The notes under the pieces: model-generated
What the model saw: the letters and a program-made list of their open reading frames with translations, nothing else
The model's database searches: none
Told to the model about the DNA's origin: nothing
Shown: one piece after another, positions 1 through 8,788 of the stretch
How the letters are laid out: the number at the start of each line of letters is the position of its first letter
How positions within the stretch are numbered: position 1 is the stretch's first letter
From: Pontibacter vulgaris
GTDB taxonomy: Bacteria > Bacteroidota > Bacteroidia > Cytophagales > Hymenobacteraceae
Length of the DNA: 64,000 nucleotides
Direction of reading: 5' to 3'
NCBI RefSeq assembly: GCF_022758145.1
Contig: NZ_JAJVDH010000004.1
Span: 248,001-312,000 of the forward strand
Position numbers and translations under genes: made by a program

Positions 1-330
1 TTTTAGATTCCCGAGGCCTGCTACGGTTTCTTTTCCGGGTTCATCCTGGGGGCTACCTTCGGGCAACGATATACTTCTGGTTTTTAGAAAATTTCTTACT
101 CCATCATAACGCGGAATTCCATCGATATACTGGCGGTAATCAAGTGGTATACTTAGCGGCTCGTATTCTTTTTTATCCTGTTTGCCACGTTGCAAAAGAT
201 AATCATCGAACATATGTTTCCAGGCGTTGGCATGCAGCTTGGCTGTTTGTGTAACCACTCCATCCAGGTCCAGGATAAGCGCCTTTATACTTTTCCGGTT
301 CAGGGCATTTTCTAAAATCTTATTCATCAT
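1..330 (-). CDS. HAD-family hydrolase, beta-phosphoglucomutase-like (5' part only)
   Basis: The N-terminal 110 codons are present; the gene runs off the left edge of the window. The start is the first of two adjacent ATG codons (328-330). Residues 18-28 read LILDLDGVVTQ, the DxDGV nucleophile motif of HAD subfamily IA phosphatases and phosphomutases. The following cap region (AKLHANAWK, then DGxPRYDGV and LPEGSP further on) resembles HAD proteins encoded beside glycoside hydrolase family 65 disaccharide phosphorylases, where they act on beta-glucose 1-phosphate. That role is inference from family resemblance, because the rest of the protein and its neighbour are outside the window. It lies 37 bp downstream of the P-type ATPase on the same strand, so the two may be co-transcribed. 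Confidence 0.75.
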   Translation of the reverse strand, partial: MMNKILENALNRKSIKALILDLDGVVTQTAKLHANAWKHMFDDYLLQRGKQDKKEYEPLSIPLDYRQYIDGIPRYDGVRNFLKTRSISLPEGSPQDEPGKETVAGLGNLK

Positions 331-367
331 TTTGAGCTACCAGTGGAAGTATGATCTGCCATAAAAC

Positions 368-3112
368 TTATACTTTACTTCCTGTTTTAATGAGCTTCCC
401 AGCACCTCTAAACCACAAGAATTTATAAAGCTCCGCTACCAGAATTACGATCGAAGAAAGCAATATCAGGAATACCAAATCACGAATAGGCATTAGCTCG
501 AAACGGAAAATATTGCGCAGGTAAGGCGAATATATAACCAAGGTGAGCATTGCCAGGGAGATCAGGAAAACAATGTTGAGGTACTTATTGCTGAATGCCC
601 CTATTGAAAATAATGACTTGTTGAGCGATCGCATGTTATAGGTATTAAAAACCTGGGCCATTGCCACTACCAGAAATACGGCCGTACGGGCAGTGCCTGC
701 TCCCTGCGGCAAGTATAACCGGAAAGCTCCCAGCGTTAGCACAACCATGGTTATGCTCATGAGCAACAGGTAAGGTATTACAGATTTATCAAGTATAGGT
801 TCATCACGGGCAACCGGTTTCTGTTTCATAATATCCTCTTCGCCACGCTCGCCAGCCAACCCCAGTTCCATAATACCATCGGTTACCAGGTTTACCCATA
901 ATATCTGAGTGGCAGTAAGCGGAAATGGCCAGCCAATGGCTATGGCAACTATAAAAACCGATACCTCTGCAAAGTTTGTAGTAAGCAGAAAAAAACTTGT
1001 TTTGCGCACGTTCTGGAACACGATCCTGCCTTCGCGCACGGCTGCTACTATGGTAGAAAAATTATCATCTGATAGCACAATATGGGAAGCGTCCTTAGCT
1101 ACATCTGTCCCTCGGATACCCATTGCAATGCCAACATCGGCACGTTTGAGGGCTGGAGCGTCGTTTACACCATCGCCTGTCATGGCTATCAGGTGACCTT
1201 TATCCTGCAGGTGCTCGGCAATGCGCATTTTGGTAGCCGGGCTTACACGCGCAAAAACGGATGTATGCTGCACCTGCTTTTCAAATAATGCTTCATCTTC
1301 TTCCAGTTCGTTTTCCTGCAAGGCGTGTGGGTAGTTTTCATCCTGTTCATGGTGTTCGATGATGCCTACCTCTCTGGCAATAGCTGCGCCTGTTTCTTTA
1401 TGATCACCAGTGAGCATCATAACCCGGATTCCTGCAGATTTACAGGAGCCTATGGCTTCTTTTACACCACTCCTCGGCGGATCCACGATACCTGTAATAC
1501 CCACAAAAACCAGATCATTTACATCATTTGAGTTGGCTGATGTTATACTTGCTGGAACAGGTTTATAAGCCAGGGCCAATACCCGCATGGCTTCACTTGT
1601 CCAGGTCCTTACAGTTTGCGATAACTGTTCCTGAAAATCCTGACTTAAATCCTGCACGCCTTCTTGTGTAAGCCGGCGGGAGCTACGCTCCAGTATAATT
1701 TCGGGAGCACCTATTACGAGTAACTCACGCGTGTTATCAGCATGTGCTATTAAAGTGGCCCTGTACTTTTGATCTGAACTGAACGGCAGATCATCTAACG
1801 TTTCGGTTTGCGGAAGTATGAACGCTGAAAGAGCCTGCGCTTTTTTAGAAAGTACAAGCAAAGCCACTTCAGTAGGATCGCCGCTTACAAGCGGCTCGCC
1901 GGGCAAATTTACATTGTGCTCCAGGTGGGCATTATTACTTTTTTCAGCGATAAGCAGCAATTGGCGCAGCACCGGGTTGGTTGCCATATCAGTCTGTGGG
2001 CCTTGCTGTTCAAACGCACCCTGTGTGGTATAGCCATCGCCAGTCACAGAAAATGAGGAACCATCGCCCAGGAAAAGACGACTTACAGTAAGTATACTTT
2101 GGGTAATAGTGCCTGTTTTATCGGTAAGTATAACCGTTACAGCACCCAGCATTTCGGTAGCAGTAAATTCCCGGATAATAGCATTTTGCTTTGCCATGCG
2201 GTTGGCCCCTATGGCCAGCACAATAGATATAACGGCAGGCAAGCCTTCCGGCACAGACGAGACAAGTGTTGCTACCGTTATCAAAAGCACATCCTGAAAT
2301 GCAAAGCCCCGCAGATAGTACCCGATCACAAAAACAATTATAGAAGTAAATATAGCTATGGCTGCCATCTGCCTGCCCAACTTCGAAGTTTTTTTCCGGA
2401 AATTGGTTTCTGTGATTTTTATCTGGCTAAGCGACTCCGATATCTTTCCGATTTCGGTGTTTTTTCCGGTAGCCGTTACAATGGCTTTAGCTGTACCATG
2501 TGCCACGTGGGTGCCCCTGAAAATCATATTCTGCCTGTCGCCGATACTGGTTTTTTCTTCGATAAGCTCTGTGTGTTTACTTACAGGCAACACCTCGCCG
2601 GTAAGAGACGCTTCCACCGTTTTCAGGTTTTTCTGTTGCAGAATACGTGCATCGGCGGGCACGCCATCGCCCTCTTCCAAAAGTATAATATCGCCTGGTA
2701 CTAACTCGCTTGCATCTATTTCTTTTGCTTTGTTATCGCGCAGCACAGTAGCCTGCTGCTTTATCATCCGCTTCAGGGCAAGTATGGCTTTTTCGGCCCG
2801 GTACTCCTGCAAAAAACCAAGAATGGCATTGAACAAGATAATCCCCAGAATCACGTACACATCAACATACTGGCCGCTATACCAGGCTACACCAGCCGCA
2901 ATCAGAAGTATAAGTATCAGAAAATCCCTGAACTGCTTTAAAAACAGGAAAAGCATACTGGTACCCTCCTGGCCGGTCAGTTCATTGGGTCCGTAGTCCT
3001 GAAGCCGTTGGGCGGCTTCATTGGCAGAAAGCCCTTCTGAGCAGGTTTGGAGTTGATCCAGTGTTTCATCTACCGGAATGCAATGGTAAGGATACTTCTG
3101 GTTGATGGCCAT
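368..3112 (-). CDS. P2-type cation-transporting ATPase, probably Ca2+ (or Mn2+) efflux
   Basis: A 914-residue inner-membrane P-type ATPase that couples ATP hydrolysis to cation export. It has an N-terminal cation-ATPase domain (residues ~5-75), an actuator domain with the TGE loop (171-173), the TM4 motif PEGL (288-291), the phosphorylated Asp in DKTGT (331-335), a nucleotide-binding domain, and the hinge TGDGVND (645-651). Residues matching the SERCA Ca2+ ligands are present: Asn713 and Glu716 in TM5, and Asn741, Thr744 and Asp745 (NLVTD) in TM6. This places it with SERCA/PMR1-like P2A pumps rather than heavy-metal P1B pumps. Metal specificity (Ca2+ or Mn2+) cannot be decided from sequence alone. 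The ATG at 3112 fits the family N-terminus. The HAD gene follows 37 bp downstream. Confidence 0.88.
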   Translation of the reverse strand: MAINQKYPYHCIPVDETLDQLQTCSEGLSANEAAQRLQDYGPNELTGQEGTSMLFLFLKQFRDFLILILLIAAGVAWYSGQYVDVYVILGIILFNAILGFLQEYRAEKAILALKRMIKQQATVLRDNKAKEIDASELVPGDIILLEEGDGVPADARILQQKNLKTVEASLTGEVLPVSKHTELIEEKTSIGDRQNMIFRGTHVAHGTAKAIVTATGKNTEIGKISESLSQIKITETNFRKKTSKLGRQMAAIAIFTSIIVFVIGYYLRGFAFQDVLLITVATLVSSVPEGLPAVISIVLAIGANRMAKQNAIIREFTATEMLGAVTVILTDKTGTITQSILTVSRLFLGDGSSFSVTGDGYTTQGAFEQQGPQTDMATNPVLRQLLLIAEKSNNAHLEHNVNLPGEPLVSGDPTEVALLVLSKKAQALSAFILPQTETLDDLPFSSDQKYRATLIAHADNTRELLVIGAPEIILERSSRRLTQEGVQDLSQDFQEQLSQTVRTWTSEAMRVLALAYKPVPASITSANSNDVNDLVFVGITGIVDPPRSGVKEAIGSCKSAGIRVMMLTGDHKETGAAIAREVGIIEHHEQDENYPHALQENELEEDEALFEKQVQHTSVFARVSPATKMRIAEHLQDKGHLIAMTGDGVNDAPALKRADVGIAMGIRGTDVAKDASHIVLSDDNFSTIVAAVREGRIVFQNVRKTSFFLLTTNFAEVSVFIVAIAIGWPFPLTATQILWVNLVTDGIMELGLAGERGEEDIMKQKPVARDEPILDKSVIPYLLLMSITMVVLTLGAFRLYLPQGAGTARTAVFLVVAMAQVFNTYNMRSLNKSLFSIGAFSNKYLNIVFLISLAMLTLVIYSPYLRNIFRFELMPIRDLVFLILLSSIVILVAELYKFLWFRGAGKLIKTGSKV

Positions 3113-3176
3113 TGATTTTAGGTGTGATCTTAGTGTGGAAAACTACAAAGAACTAAACCTGATGTAATGTGATGGC

Positions 3177-3425
3177 TTAAGGTATACCGGCTGTCTGCTC
3201 TTCAGGTGGCACCTGCGGGCCTTGCTCTGGCCGCGTAGCCGGATTATCGCCACCTGTAGTATATTCTTTTGGCGCAGGTTGTTGTGGCGGTTCCGGCTTT
3301 GGTGTGCTTTGCTGTTGCTCACGGGTTTTATCAGGTGCCGCATCTACCGGATCTACGTTTAGAGCAATCAGGTTTTGCAGACCTACAGTTTGGTTACTAA
3401 AGAATAAAATATCGGCTAATGACAT
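3177..3425 (-). CDS. Small Pro/Glu/Gln-rich hypothetical protein
   Basis: An 82-residue product beginning MSLADILFF. An ATG 45 bp further upstream (to 3470) is also in frame, but it would add a basic stretch (KALRKANHTKLHK) with no recognisable role, so I prefer the internal start. After ~30 ordinary residues the chain is low-complexity and rich in Pro, Gln, Glu and Thr, and probably disordered. No signal peptide or domain is visible. It lies between the P-type ATPase and pgi, divergent from pgi. I do not recognise the family and cannot assign a role. Confidence 0.45.
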   Translation of the reverse strand: MSLADILFFSNQTVGLQNLIALNVDPVDAAPDKTREQQQSTPKPEPPQQPAPKEYTTGGDNPATRPEQGPQVPPEEQTAGIP

Positions 3426-3572
3426 GAATTTGTGCAGTTTAGTATGATTAGCTTTACGCAAAGCCTTCAAACATGTGTTACGGCTGGCTCCGGATATTAT
3501 TCCTATAAGGCATATTTATAGTTTAGTAAGCGTAAAAAACGGTTTCCTGAGTAACCACGACAACAATTTTGC

Positions 3573-3580
3573 TATGTTTG
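3573..3580 (+). promoter_or_regulatory. Candidate -7 box (TAnnTTTG) for pgi
   Basis: TATGTTTG matches the Bacteroidota primary sigma-factor -7 consensus TAnnTTTG and lies 36 bp before the pgi ATG. I could not find a convincing -33 TTTG at the usual spacing. Confidence 0.45.
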
Positions 3581-3615
3581 CAGTAATTCAACCGAAGCTA
3601 CGCTAACCTAATATT

Positions 3616-5256
3616 ATGCTGAAAAACTACTCTCCGACCACGACACAAGCCTGGAAAAAACTTGAAGCACATTTTGCAACACTTCAGCCACAACACTTGC
3701 GTGAGTTGTTTGCCCGGGATCCGGAACGTTTCGATAAATTAAGCTTCCGTCTTGAGGACACGCTTTTTGATCTATCAAAGAACAGGATAACGGAAGAAAC
3801 CCTGGATTTGCTAACCCAACTGGCAGAAGAAACCGCCTTACCGGAAGCAATAGAAAGTATGTTCAGAGGCGATAAAATAAACGCCACTGAAGGACGTGCC
3901 GTGCTACATACTGCTCTTCGTAATTTTACAGATGCGGAACTGATTGTGGATGGCGAAGATGTGCTGAGTGAAGTACGGGATGTGCAGCAGCAAATGAAAA
4001 ATTTCTGCGATAAGCTGCATAGCGGCTCCTGGCTTGGCTATACCGGCAAACCGATAAACAGCATCGTGAATATTGGTATCGGAGGATCGCACCTTGGCCC
4101 GCAAATGGTTTTTGAGGCGTTGAAGAAGTATAAAAAACCGGAGCTTGAAGTATACTTTATCTCCAATGTAGATGGTACCGATGCCGCTGAAGCATTGCGC
4201 AAACTCGATCCTGAAACAACGTTATTTATCATTGCTTCCAAAACCTTTACTACAAAAGAAACTATAGCCAACGCTCATACTTCGCGCAGTTGGTTTCTGG
4301 AGAAGGCAAAAGACGAAGCGCATATCAAAAAGCATTTCGTAGCACTTTCAACCAACACAGCAGAAGTAGAAAAATTTGGCATTGCACCTGAAAACACGTT
4401 CAGATTCTGGGATTGGGTGGGAGGCCGTTTTTCGCTGTGGTCTGCAATCGGGCTATCGGTGGCTTGTGCGCTCGGCTATGATAAATTTGAAGAGTTACTG
4501 CGGGGTGCCGAGTCCATGGACAAGCACTTCCGGCAGACGCCGCTCAGAAAAAACATACCGGTACAACTGGCCTTGCTGAGCATCTGGTATACTAATTTTT
4601 TTGGTGCGCAAACACATGCTATACTTCCTTACGACCAATACCTGCGCCTGCTACCCGATTACATGCAGCAGCTATTAATGGAAAGTAACGGCAAAACCAC
4701 CGACCGAAACGGCAAACAAGTTACTTACCAGACACAACCTGTAATCTGGGGTGCAGCAGGCACAAACAGCCAGCATTCATTTTTCCAGCTCATACACCAG
4801 GGCAGTATACTTATACCTTGCGATTTTCTTGCTCCGGCTATCAGCCAGAACCCTATCGGCGAGCATCATGCCATGCTACTTTCCAACTTCTTTGCCCAGA
4901 CCGAAGCCCTTATGAAAGGCAAGACCGAGGACGAAGTAAGACTGGAAATGGAGAAAGCAGGAAAGGTAAACGAAGAGCTTGTACCGCATAAGGTATTCGC
5001 AGGAAATAATCCATCTACCTCCATTATGTTCCGTGAACTGAATGCTTATACATTAGGTAGCCTGATTGCCATGTATGAGCACAAAACATTTGTGCAGGGC
5101 GTCATCTGGAATGTTTATAGTTTCGACCAATGGGGCGTTGAACTGGGTAAGCAACTGGCTGGCACCATTGAGAAAGAATTACTACAAAATACCGAAGCGC
5201 AGCACGATAGTTCTACCACTGGGTTGATAAACTTTTACAAAGAAAACCGCAGCTAA
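3616..5256 (+). CDS. pgi: Glucose-6-phosphate isomerase
   Basis: Interconverts glucose 6-phosphate and fructose 6-phosphate in the cytosol. The 546-residue length is typical of the long bacterial/eukaryotic form. Visible signatures are [11 protein letters not shown] (sugar-phosphate loop), [12 protein letters not shown] (PGI signature 1), the catalytic Glu in MESNGKTT, the His in [10 protein letters not shown], and the C-terminal signature [11 protein letters not shown] carrying the catalytic Lys. The ATG at 3616 begins an N-terminus that aligns with family members. Single gene with its own upstream promoter; it is followed 52 bp later by an unrelated lipoprotein gene on the same strand. Confidence 0.97.
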   Translation: MLKNYSPTTTQAWKKLEAHFATLQPQHLRELFARDPERFDKLSFRLEDTLFDLSKNRITEETLDLLTQLAEETALPEAIESMFRGDKINATEGRAVLHTALRNFTDAELIVDGEDVLSEVRDVQQQMKNFCDKLHSGSWLGYTGKPINSIVNIGIGGSHLGPQMVFEALKKYKKPELEVYFISNVDGTDAAEALRKLDPETTLFIIASKTFTTKETIANAHTSRSWFLEKAKDEAHIKKHFVALSTNTAEVEKFGIAPENTFRFWDWVGGRFSLWSAIGLSVACALGYDKFEELLRGAESMDKHFRQTPLRKNIPVQLALLSIWYTNFFGAQTHAILPYDQYLRLLPDYMQQLLMESNGKTTDRNGKQVTYQTQPVIWGAAGTNSQHSFFQLIHQGSILIPCDFLAPAISQNPIGEHHAMLLSNFFAQTEALMKGKTEDEVRLEMEKAGKVNEELVPHKVFAGNNPSTSIMFRELNAYTLGSLIAMYEHKTFVQGVIWNVYSFDQWGVELGKQLAGTIEKELLQNTEAQHDSSTTGLINFYKENRS

Positions 5257-5308
5257 GAGCTATACTATTAAGTGCCGGGGTCTTAAACTGTTTACTTACT
5301 TTACACGC

Positions 5309-6889
5309 ATGTCTTTAACACGCTGGGCGCTTTTCCTGTTGGGCTGTATGCTGCTGGCCAGCTGCGCCGATGCTGATTTCTTTCAGAAAGATGCTTTGGT
5401 GAAGCAACCTCAACCAGCCGGCACAGATAGTGTTTGGGTAGTTGCAGGCAGGCATTATGACCGCAGCGCTTTTCACCGTTTTTTCTGGGGAGACCATAAC
5501 CGCGATATCTGGACAACACCGGTAGCAGTACCGGTGTTTAACCTGCACACTACACAAGTTGGTTTTAAACTGATAGAGAAAGGCGGTGGCTTCCAGACCA
5601 TCAGTTTCGAGCTACAGGATAAGTTTGGCCGGACCTATGCCTTACGCTCTATTGATAAAGATCCGGTACAGGTATTGTCAAAGTTCTGGCAACCAACTTT
5701 TGTAACTAATATAGTGCGCGACCAGACCTCAGCTGCCAACCCCTATGCTGCTTTGGTAGTGCCGGTTTTAGCAGAGGCGGCCGGCGTTTTGCACACTAAC
5801 CCCAGGCTCTACTACATTCGCTCCACTGACCAAAGCTTTGGCCAGTATGCCGCGCTTGTGCAGGGCAAGCTTTTCCTGCTCGAAGAGAAGTATAAATCCC
5901 CTGCTGATCTGCAGGATGGCTTACATAATGTAATTGACATCGAAGGTTCTGAGGATGCACTACGACTGCGTTTCACCAATCCCCGCTATCATTTTGATCA
6001 GAAAGCATTTGCCCGGGCCAGGTTGTTAGACCTGTTTTTAGGCGACTGGGACCGGCATAAAGGGCAATGGGATTGGGCTTATATAAAGCAAGATTCCGAA
6101 GTATACTTTAAGCCCATACCGAAAGACCGCGACCAGGCTTTCCTGAAAATGAATGATGGTGTGATTCCATTTATAGCTACAAGCAAATTGCTGGCCCGGA
6201 AACTCCATTCTTTCAGTAAAAATATTGATGATGTAAAGGCCCTAATGATAAATGCAGCTTTCATTGATGCCCGGCTTTTGAACGAACTTACCCGAAACGA
6301 CTGGCAGCAAATTGCAAAGCAATTACAATTAGCTTTAACCGATGCAGTAATTGAAAAGTCTGTCAGGCTGCTTCCGGCGCCAATTTATACTTTGATAGGC
6401 AAAGAAATTACCCAAAGTTTAAAGAACCGAAGAAAACAATTGCCAGCTGCAGCAGATGAAATGTATAAACTATTGGCAGCAGAAGTAACGATAGCAGGCA
6501 CCGACCTGAAGGAAAATTTTATAGTTAAGCGCCTGCCCAACGGAAATACAGAGGTAACTATGCTTCGCCCGGCTACAACCAAGCTACCTGCCAAAGTTAT
6601 GTACCAACGCGTATTTCTCCCGCACGAAACAAACGAGATCATACTTCATGGTTTGGCTGGCAATGATGAATTCAGTGTGGATGGTGATGTGCAGGATGCC
6701 ATACTTGTTAAAATTTACGGTGGCTTAGGCGAAGACAAAATCACAGATAACTCACACGTTGCAGGCAGGAAAAAAATGACGCAGATCTACGATACCGAGC
6801 GCGGCAACGAAATACTATTCGGCACCGAAGCCAAAGATTTTACCACCCGCGATGTTCGCGTACACGCCTACGACAGAGAAGGAAACTGA
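5309..6889 (+). CDS. Lipoprotein with kinase-like GDWDRH motif, function unknown
   Basis: A 526-residue lipoprotein: hydrophobic signal ending in the lipobox LASC with acylated Cys19. The centre carries a striking pair of motifs, LLDLFLGDWDRHKGQW (residues 239-254) and PIPKDRDQAF (269-278). In spacing they resemble the catalytic and metal-binding segments of HipA/Fam20-type atypical kinases, and similar text occurs in the middle of Bacteroidota outer-membrane proteins that pair a calcineurin-like phosphatase with a surface-antigen barrel. The C-terminus has HGLAGNDEFSVDGDV and YGGLGEDKI, which look like Gly/Asp Ca2+-binding turns. The kinase-like reading is inference from motif spacing; no family is certain. 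It follows pgi by 52 bp and may be co-transcribed with it. Confidence 0.6.
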   Translation: MSLTRWALFLLGCMLLASCADADFFQKDALVKQPQPAGTDSVWVVAGRHYDRSAFHRFFWGDHNRDIWTTPVAVPVFNLHTTQVGFKLIEKGGGFQTISFELQDKFGRTYALRSIDKDPVQVLSKFWQPTFVTNIVRDQTSAANPYAALVVPVLAEAAGVLHTNPRLYYIRSTDQSFGQYAALVQGKLFLLEEKYKSPADLQDGLHNVIDIEGSEDALRLRFTNPRYHFDQKAFARARLLDLFLGDWDRHKGQWDWAYIKQDSEVYFKPIPKDRDQAFLKMNDGVIPFIATSKLLARKLHSFSKNIDDVKALMINAAFIDARLLNELTRNDWQQIAKQLQLALTDAVIEKSVRLLPAPIYTLIGKEITQSLKNRRKQLPAAADEMYKLLAAEVTIAGTDLKENFIVKRLPNGNTEVTMLRPATTKLPAKVMYQRVFLPHETNEIILHGLAGNDEFSVDGDVQDAILVKIYGGLGEDKITDNSHVAGRKKMTQIYDTERGNEILFGTEAKDFTTRDVRVHAYDREGN

Positions 6890-6910
6890 AGCACCCAGAA
6901 AGGGGTAATT

Positions 6911-7053
6911 CAGAGTCCTGAGTCACGAGTTCTGAGTTATGTAAAAAGCGCTGGTTAGAAGTATAACTTTATGCTGTTTCCGAACTTATTAACTCTTATC
7001 CTCCAATAACAAGTATAAGCAAGTAAAACTCAGAACTCGCGACTCAGAACTCT
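6911..7053. repeat. Intergenic long inverted repeat with internally repeated arms
   Basis: The left arm (6911-6937) and right arm (7028-7053) are near-perfect reverse complements of about 26 nt, separated by ~90 nt. Each arm is itself two copies of an 11-mer: GAGTYCTGAGT twice on the left, ACTCAGAACTC twice on the right, with a 3-nt spacer. It fills the gap between the convergent kinase-like lipoprotein and topoisomerase IB genes, so it may act as a two-way terminator, but it looks like a mobile or REP-like intergenic element. Confidence 0.7.
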
Positions 7054-8135
7054 TATTTCTGCTTTGCTACTTTTTCCAGCATCTTCAGCACCAGCTCTTC
7101 TGTACCGGTTATGTAATTAGATTTAGAGGCCGTTGCATCGTGCGTTTTCAGGTACTTCAGCAGCTTGTCTTCACGGAACAGATTAATTACTTCCGGATGA
7201 ATATAATACTTGCTGCACACACTGGGCGTGTTTCCCAAGCCTTTGGCCACCATTTTCACAGCCTCTTTTATACCTTTCTCCTTGTCCAGTTCTGGTTCGT
7301 TGTCTAAAACCTGCTCCAGGCATTCTACCATGCGTACCGTGCCACCCCAGGTCCTGAAATCTTTTGCCGTGAAATCATACTCCGTGGCGTCACGCAGATA
7401 CTCATTCACATCACCGGATTCCAGTGTCTGCCGTTGCCCGTTTTCGTCGTAGTACTGGAACAGATCATACCCCGGAATATCCTTGCATTTTTTAACCAGC
7501 TGAGCCAGTCTGCGGTCTTTAATATCGATGTCGTGCTCCACTCCTTTTTTCCCCCGGAAGGTAAACTTAAGCTGGCTGCCATTTATCTGCACATGCCTGT
7601 CGCGGAGGGTAGTAAGCCCATACGATTTGTTTGTTTTGGCATAGCTGCGGTTACCGATCCGGATCAGGGCATTATCGATGAGCGAAAGTACCAGTGCCGT
7701 TACTTTTCGTTTATTAAGTTGCTTTGCCTGCATGTCTGCATCTATACTTTGGCGGAGCTGCGGCAACGATCTACCAAAGGCGATCATACGGCCAAACTTG
7801 GTAAGGCTGCGGGCCTGTTGCCAATCCGAATGGTAAAGGTATTGCTTGCGCCCTTTTGCATCGTAGCCGGTGGCCTGCAGGTGGCCTTTAGCCGACGGCG
7901 AAATCCATACTTGCGTCCAGGCTGGCGGAATGACCATCTTCTTTATCCGCTCCAGCGTTTTTTCATCTGTTACTTTTTCGCCTTTTGCATTTACATAAAT
8001 ATAGCCGCTGCCGCTTTTTTTGCGGGTAATACCGGGTTTAATATCTGAAGTATACCGCAGGCCTGCCCAGGCAGCTGTGCCACTGGGGTCGGCGTGTAAT
8101 TCGTGTAAATCTATTGCTGTTTGTTTTGTAGCCAT
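7053..8135 (-). CDS. DNA topoisomerase IB (poxvirus/bacterial type)
   Basis: Relaxes supercoils by transient nicking through a 3'-phosphotyrosine. The 360-residue protein shows the N-terminal domain (WAGLRYTSDIKPGITR, IPPAWTQVWISP) and the catalytic domain LIRIGNRSYAKTNKSYGLTTL (~157-176). It also has the catalytic Lys in FRGKKGVEH (~194-201), an Arg in KDFRTWGGT (~258-266), and the nucleophile Tyr in VCSKYYIHP (Tyr311). An ATG 57 bp further upstream is in frame, but it would prepend a Cys-rich stretch absent from the family, so I use the ATG at 8133-8135. It is convergent with the upstream lipoprotein gene. Confidence 0.93.
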   Translation of the reverse strand: MATKQTAIDLHELHADPSGTAAWAGLRYTSDIKPGITRKKSGSGYIYVNAKGEKVTDEKTLERIKKMVIPPAWTQVWISPSAKGHLQATGYDAKGRKQYLYHSDWQQARSLTKFGRMIAFGRSLPQLRQSIDADMQAKQLNKRKVTALVLSLIDNALIRIGNRSYAKTNKSYGLTTLRDRHVQINGSQLKFTFRGKKGVEHDIDIKDRRLAQLVKKCKDIPGYDLFQYYDENGQRQTLESGDVNEYLRDATEYDFTAKDFRTWGGTVRMVECLEQVLDNEPELDKEKGIKEAVKMVAKGLGNTPSVCSKYYIHPEVINLFREDKLLKYLKTHDATASKSNYITGTEELVLKMLEKVAKQK

Positions 8136-8298
8136 AAAAATGTGCGGTAAAGTATAGCCGCATTCCCTAGCAGTACAGCACAAGCCGTACAAAGGTTATT
8201 TCTATACTTTGCCCCAACCCTACTTTAAAACTTATTTACCTGATTTATACTTGCAGCTTATATGTGTATCTTGCCAGCGAAATACATGCTGTATTCTT

Positions 8299-8709
8299 AT
8301 GACCATACATAAACAGATTTCCTACCTCTACGCTTTTTTTGGCGCATTCCTGATTGCCTGTGGTTTTGTAGCCGTAGATGTGGCTGGTACACAGGCACAA
8401 ACAGCCCTGATAACCGGCGCGATCGGCGGCTTGCTGGCGCTTACAGCTGGGCACTTCCTGAACCGTGGCAAACGCCTTGGATTTATACTTGGTGCTGCCG
8501 AAGCCGGCCTGCTTACGGTGCTGCTTTTCTGGCGTGCCGGCGCTTACTTTATTAAATTACTGGAACTGGTAAAGAACACCGAAGGGGCAGATACGCCTCA
8601 AACTGCAGGTATGGCTTTTCTGGTAACAACGGCTATGCTGGTAGTGGCACTTTTAACACTGGCTGTATCGGTTATGTTCGCAAAACAGGTGTTGGGAGAA
8701 ACAAAATAG
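8299..8709 (+). CDS. Small integral membrane protein, four TM segments
   Basis: 136 residues from the ATG at 8299 (MTIHKQISYL). The open frame extends further left, but that part is not protein-like. Hydrophobicity suggests four helices: FFGAFLIACGFVAVD, ALITGAIGGLLALTAG, LGFILGAAEAGLLTVLLF and FLVTTAMLVVALLTLAVSVMF. The paired Gly-rich helices recall TMEM14/UPF0136-type proteins, but that link is weak. No catalytic residues are seen. It lies 79 bp before the M16 protease gene on the same strand. Confidence 0.7.
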   Translation: MTIHKQISYLYAFFGAFLIACGFVAVDVAGTQAQTALITGAIGGLLALTAGHFLNRGKRLGFILGAAEAGLLTVLLFWRAGAYFIKLLELVKNTEGADTPQTAGMAFLVTTAMLVVALLTLAVSVMFAKQVLGETK

Positions 8710-8788
8710 CTTTTCGTCTATATTTTTTGTAGTTAATGTAGCGCTGCACTATCTTGATTAGGCAAACATACACCTAATCATCAACACT

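Noticed and set aside
2099-2996. Long plus-strand open frames over the P-type ATPase
   Set aside because: They are antisense shadows of a well-supported gene with Cys/Ser/His-rich, non-protein-like translations.
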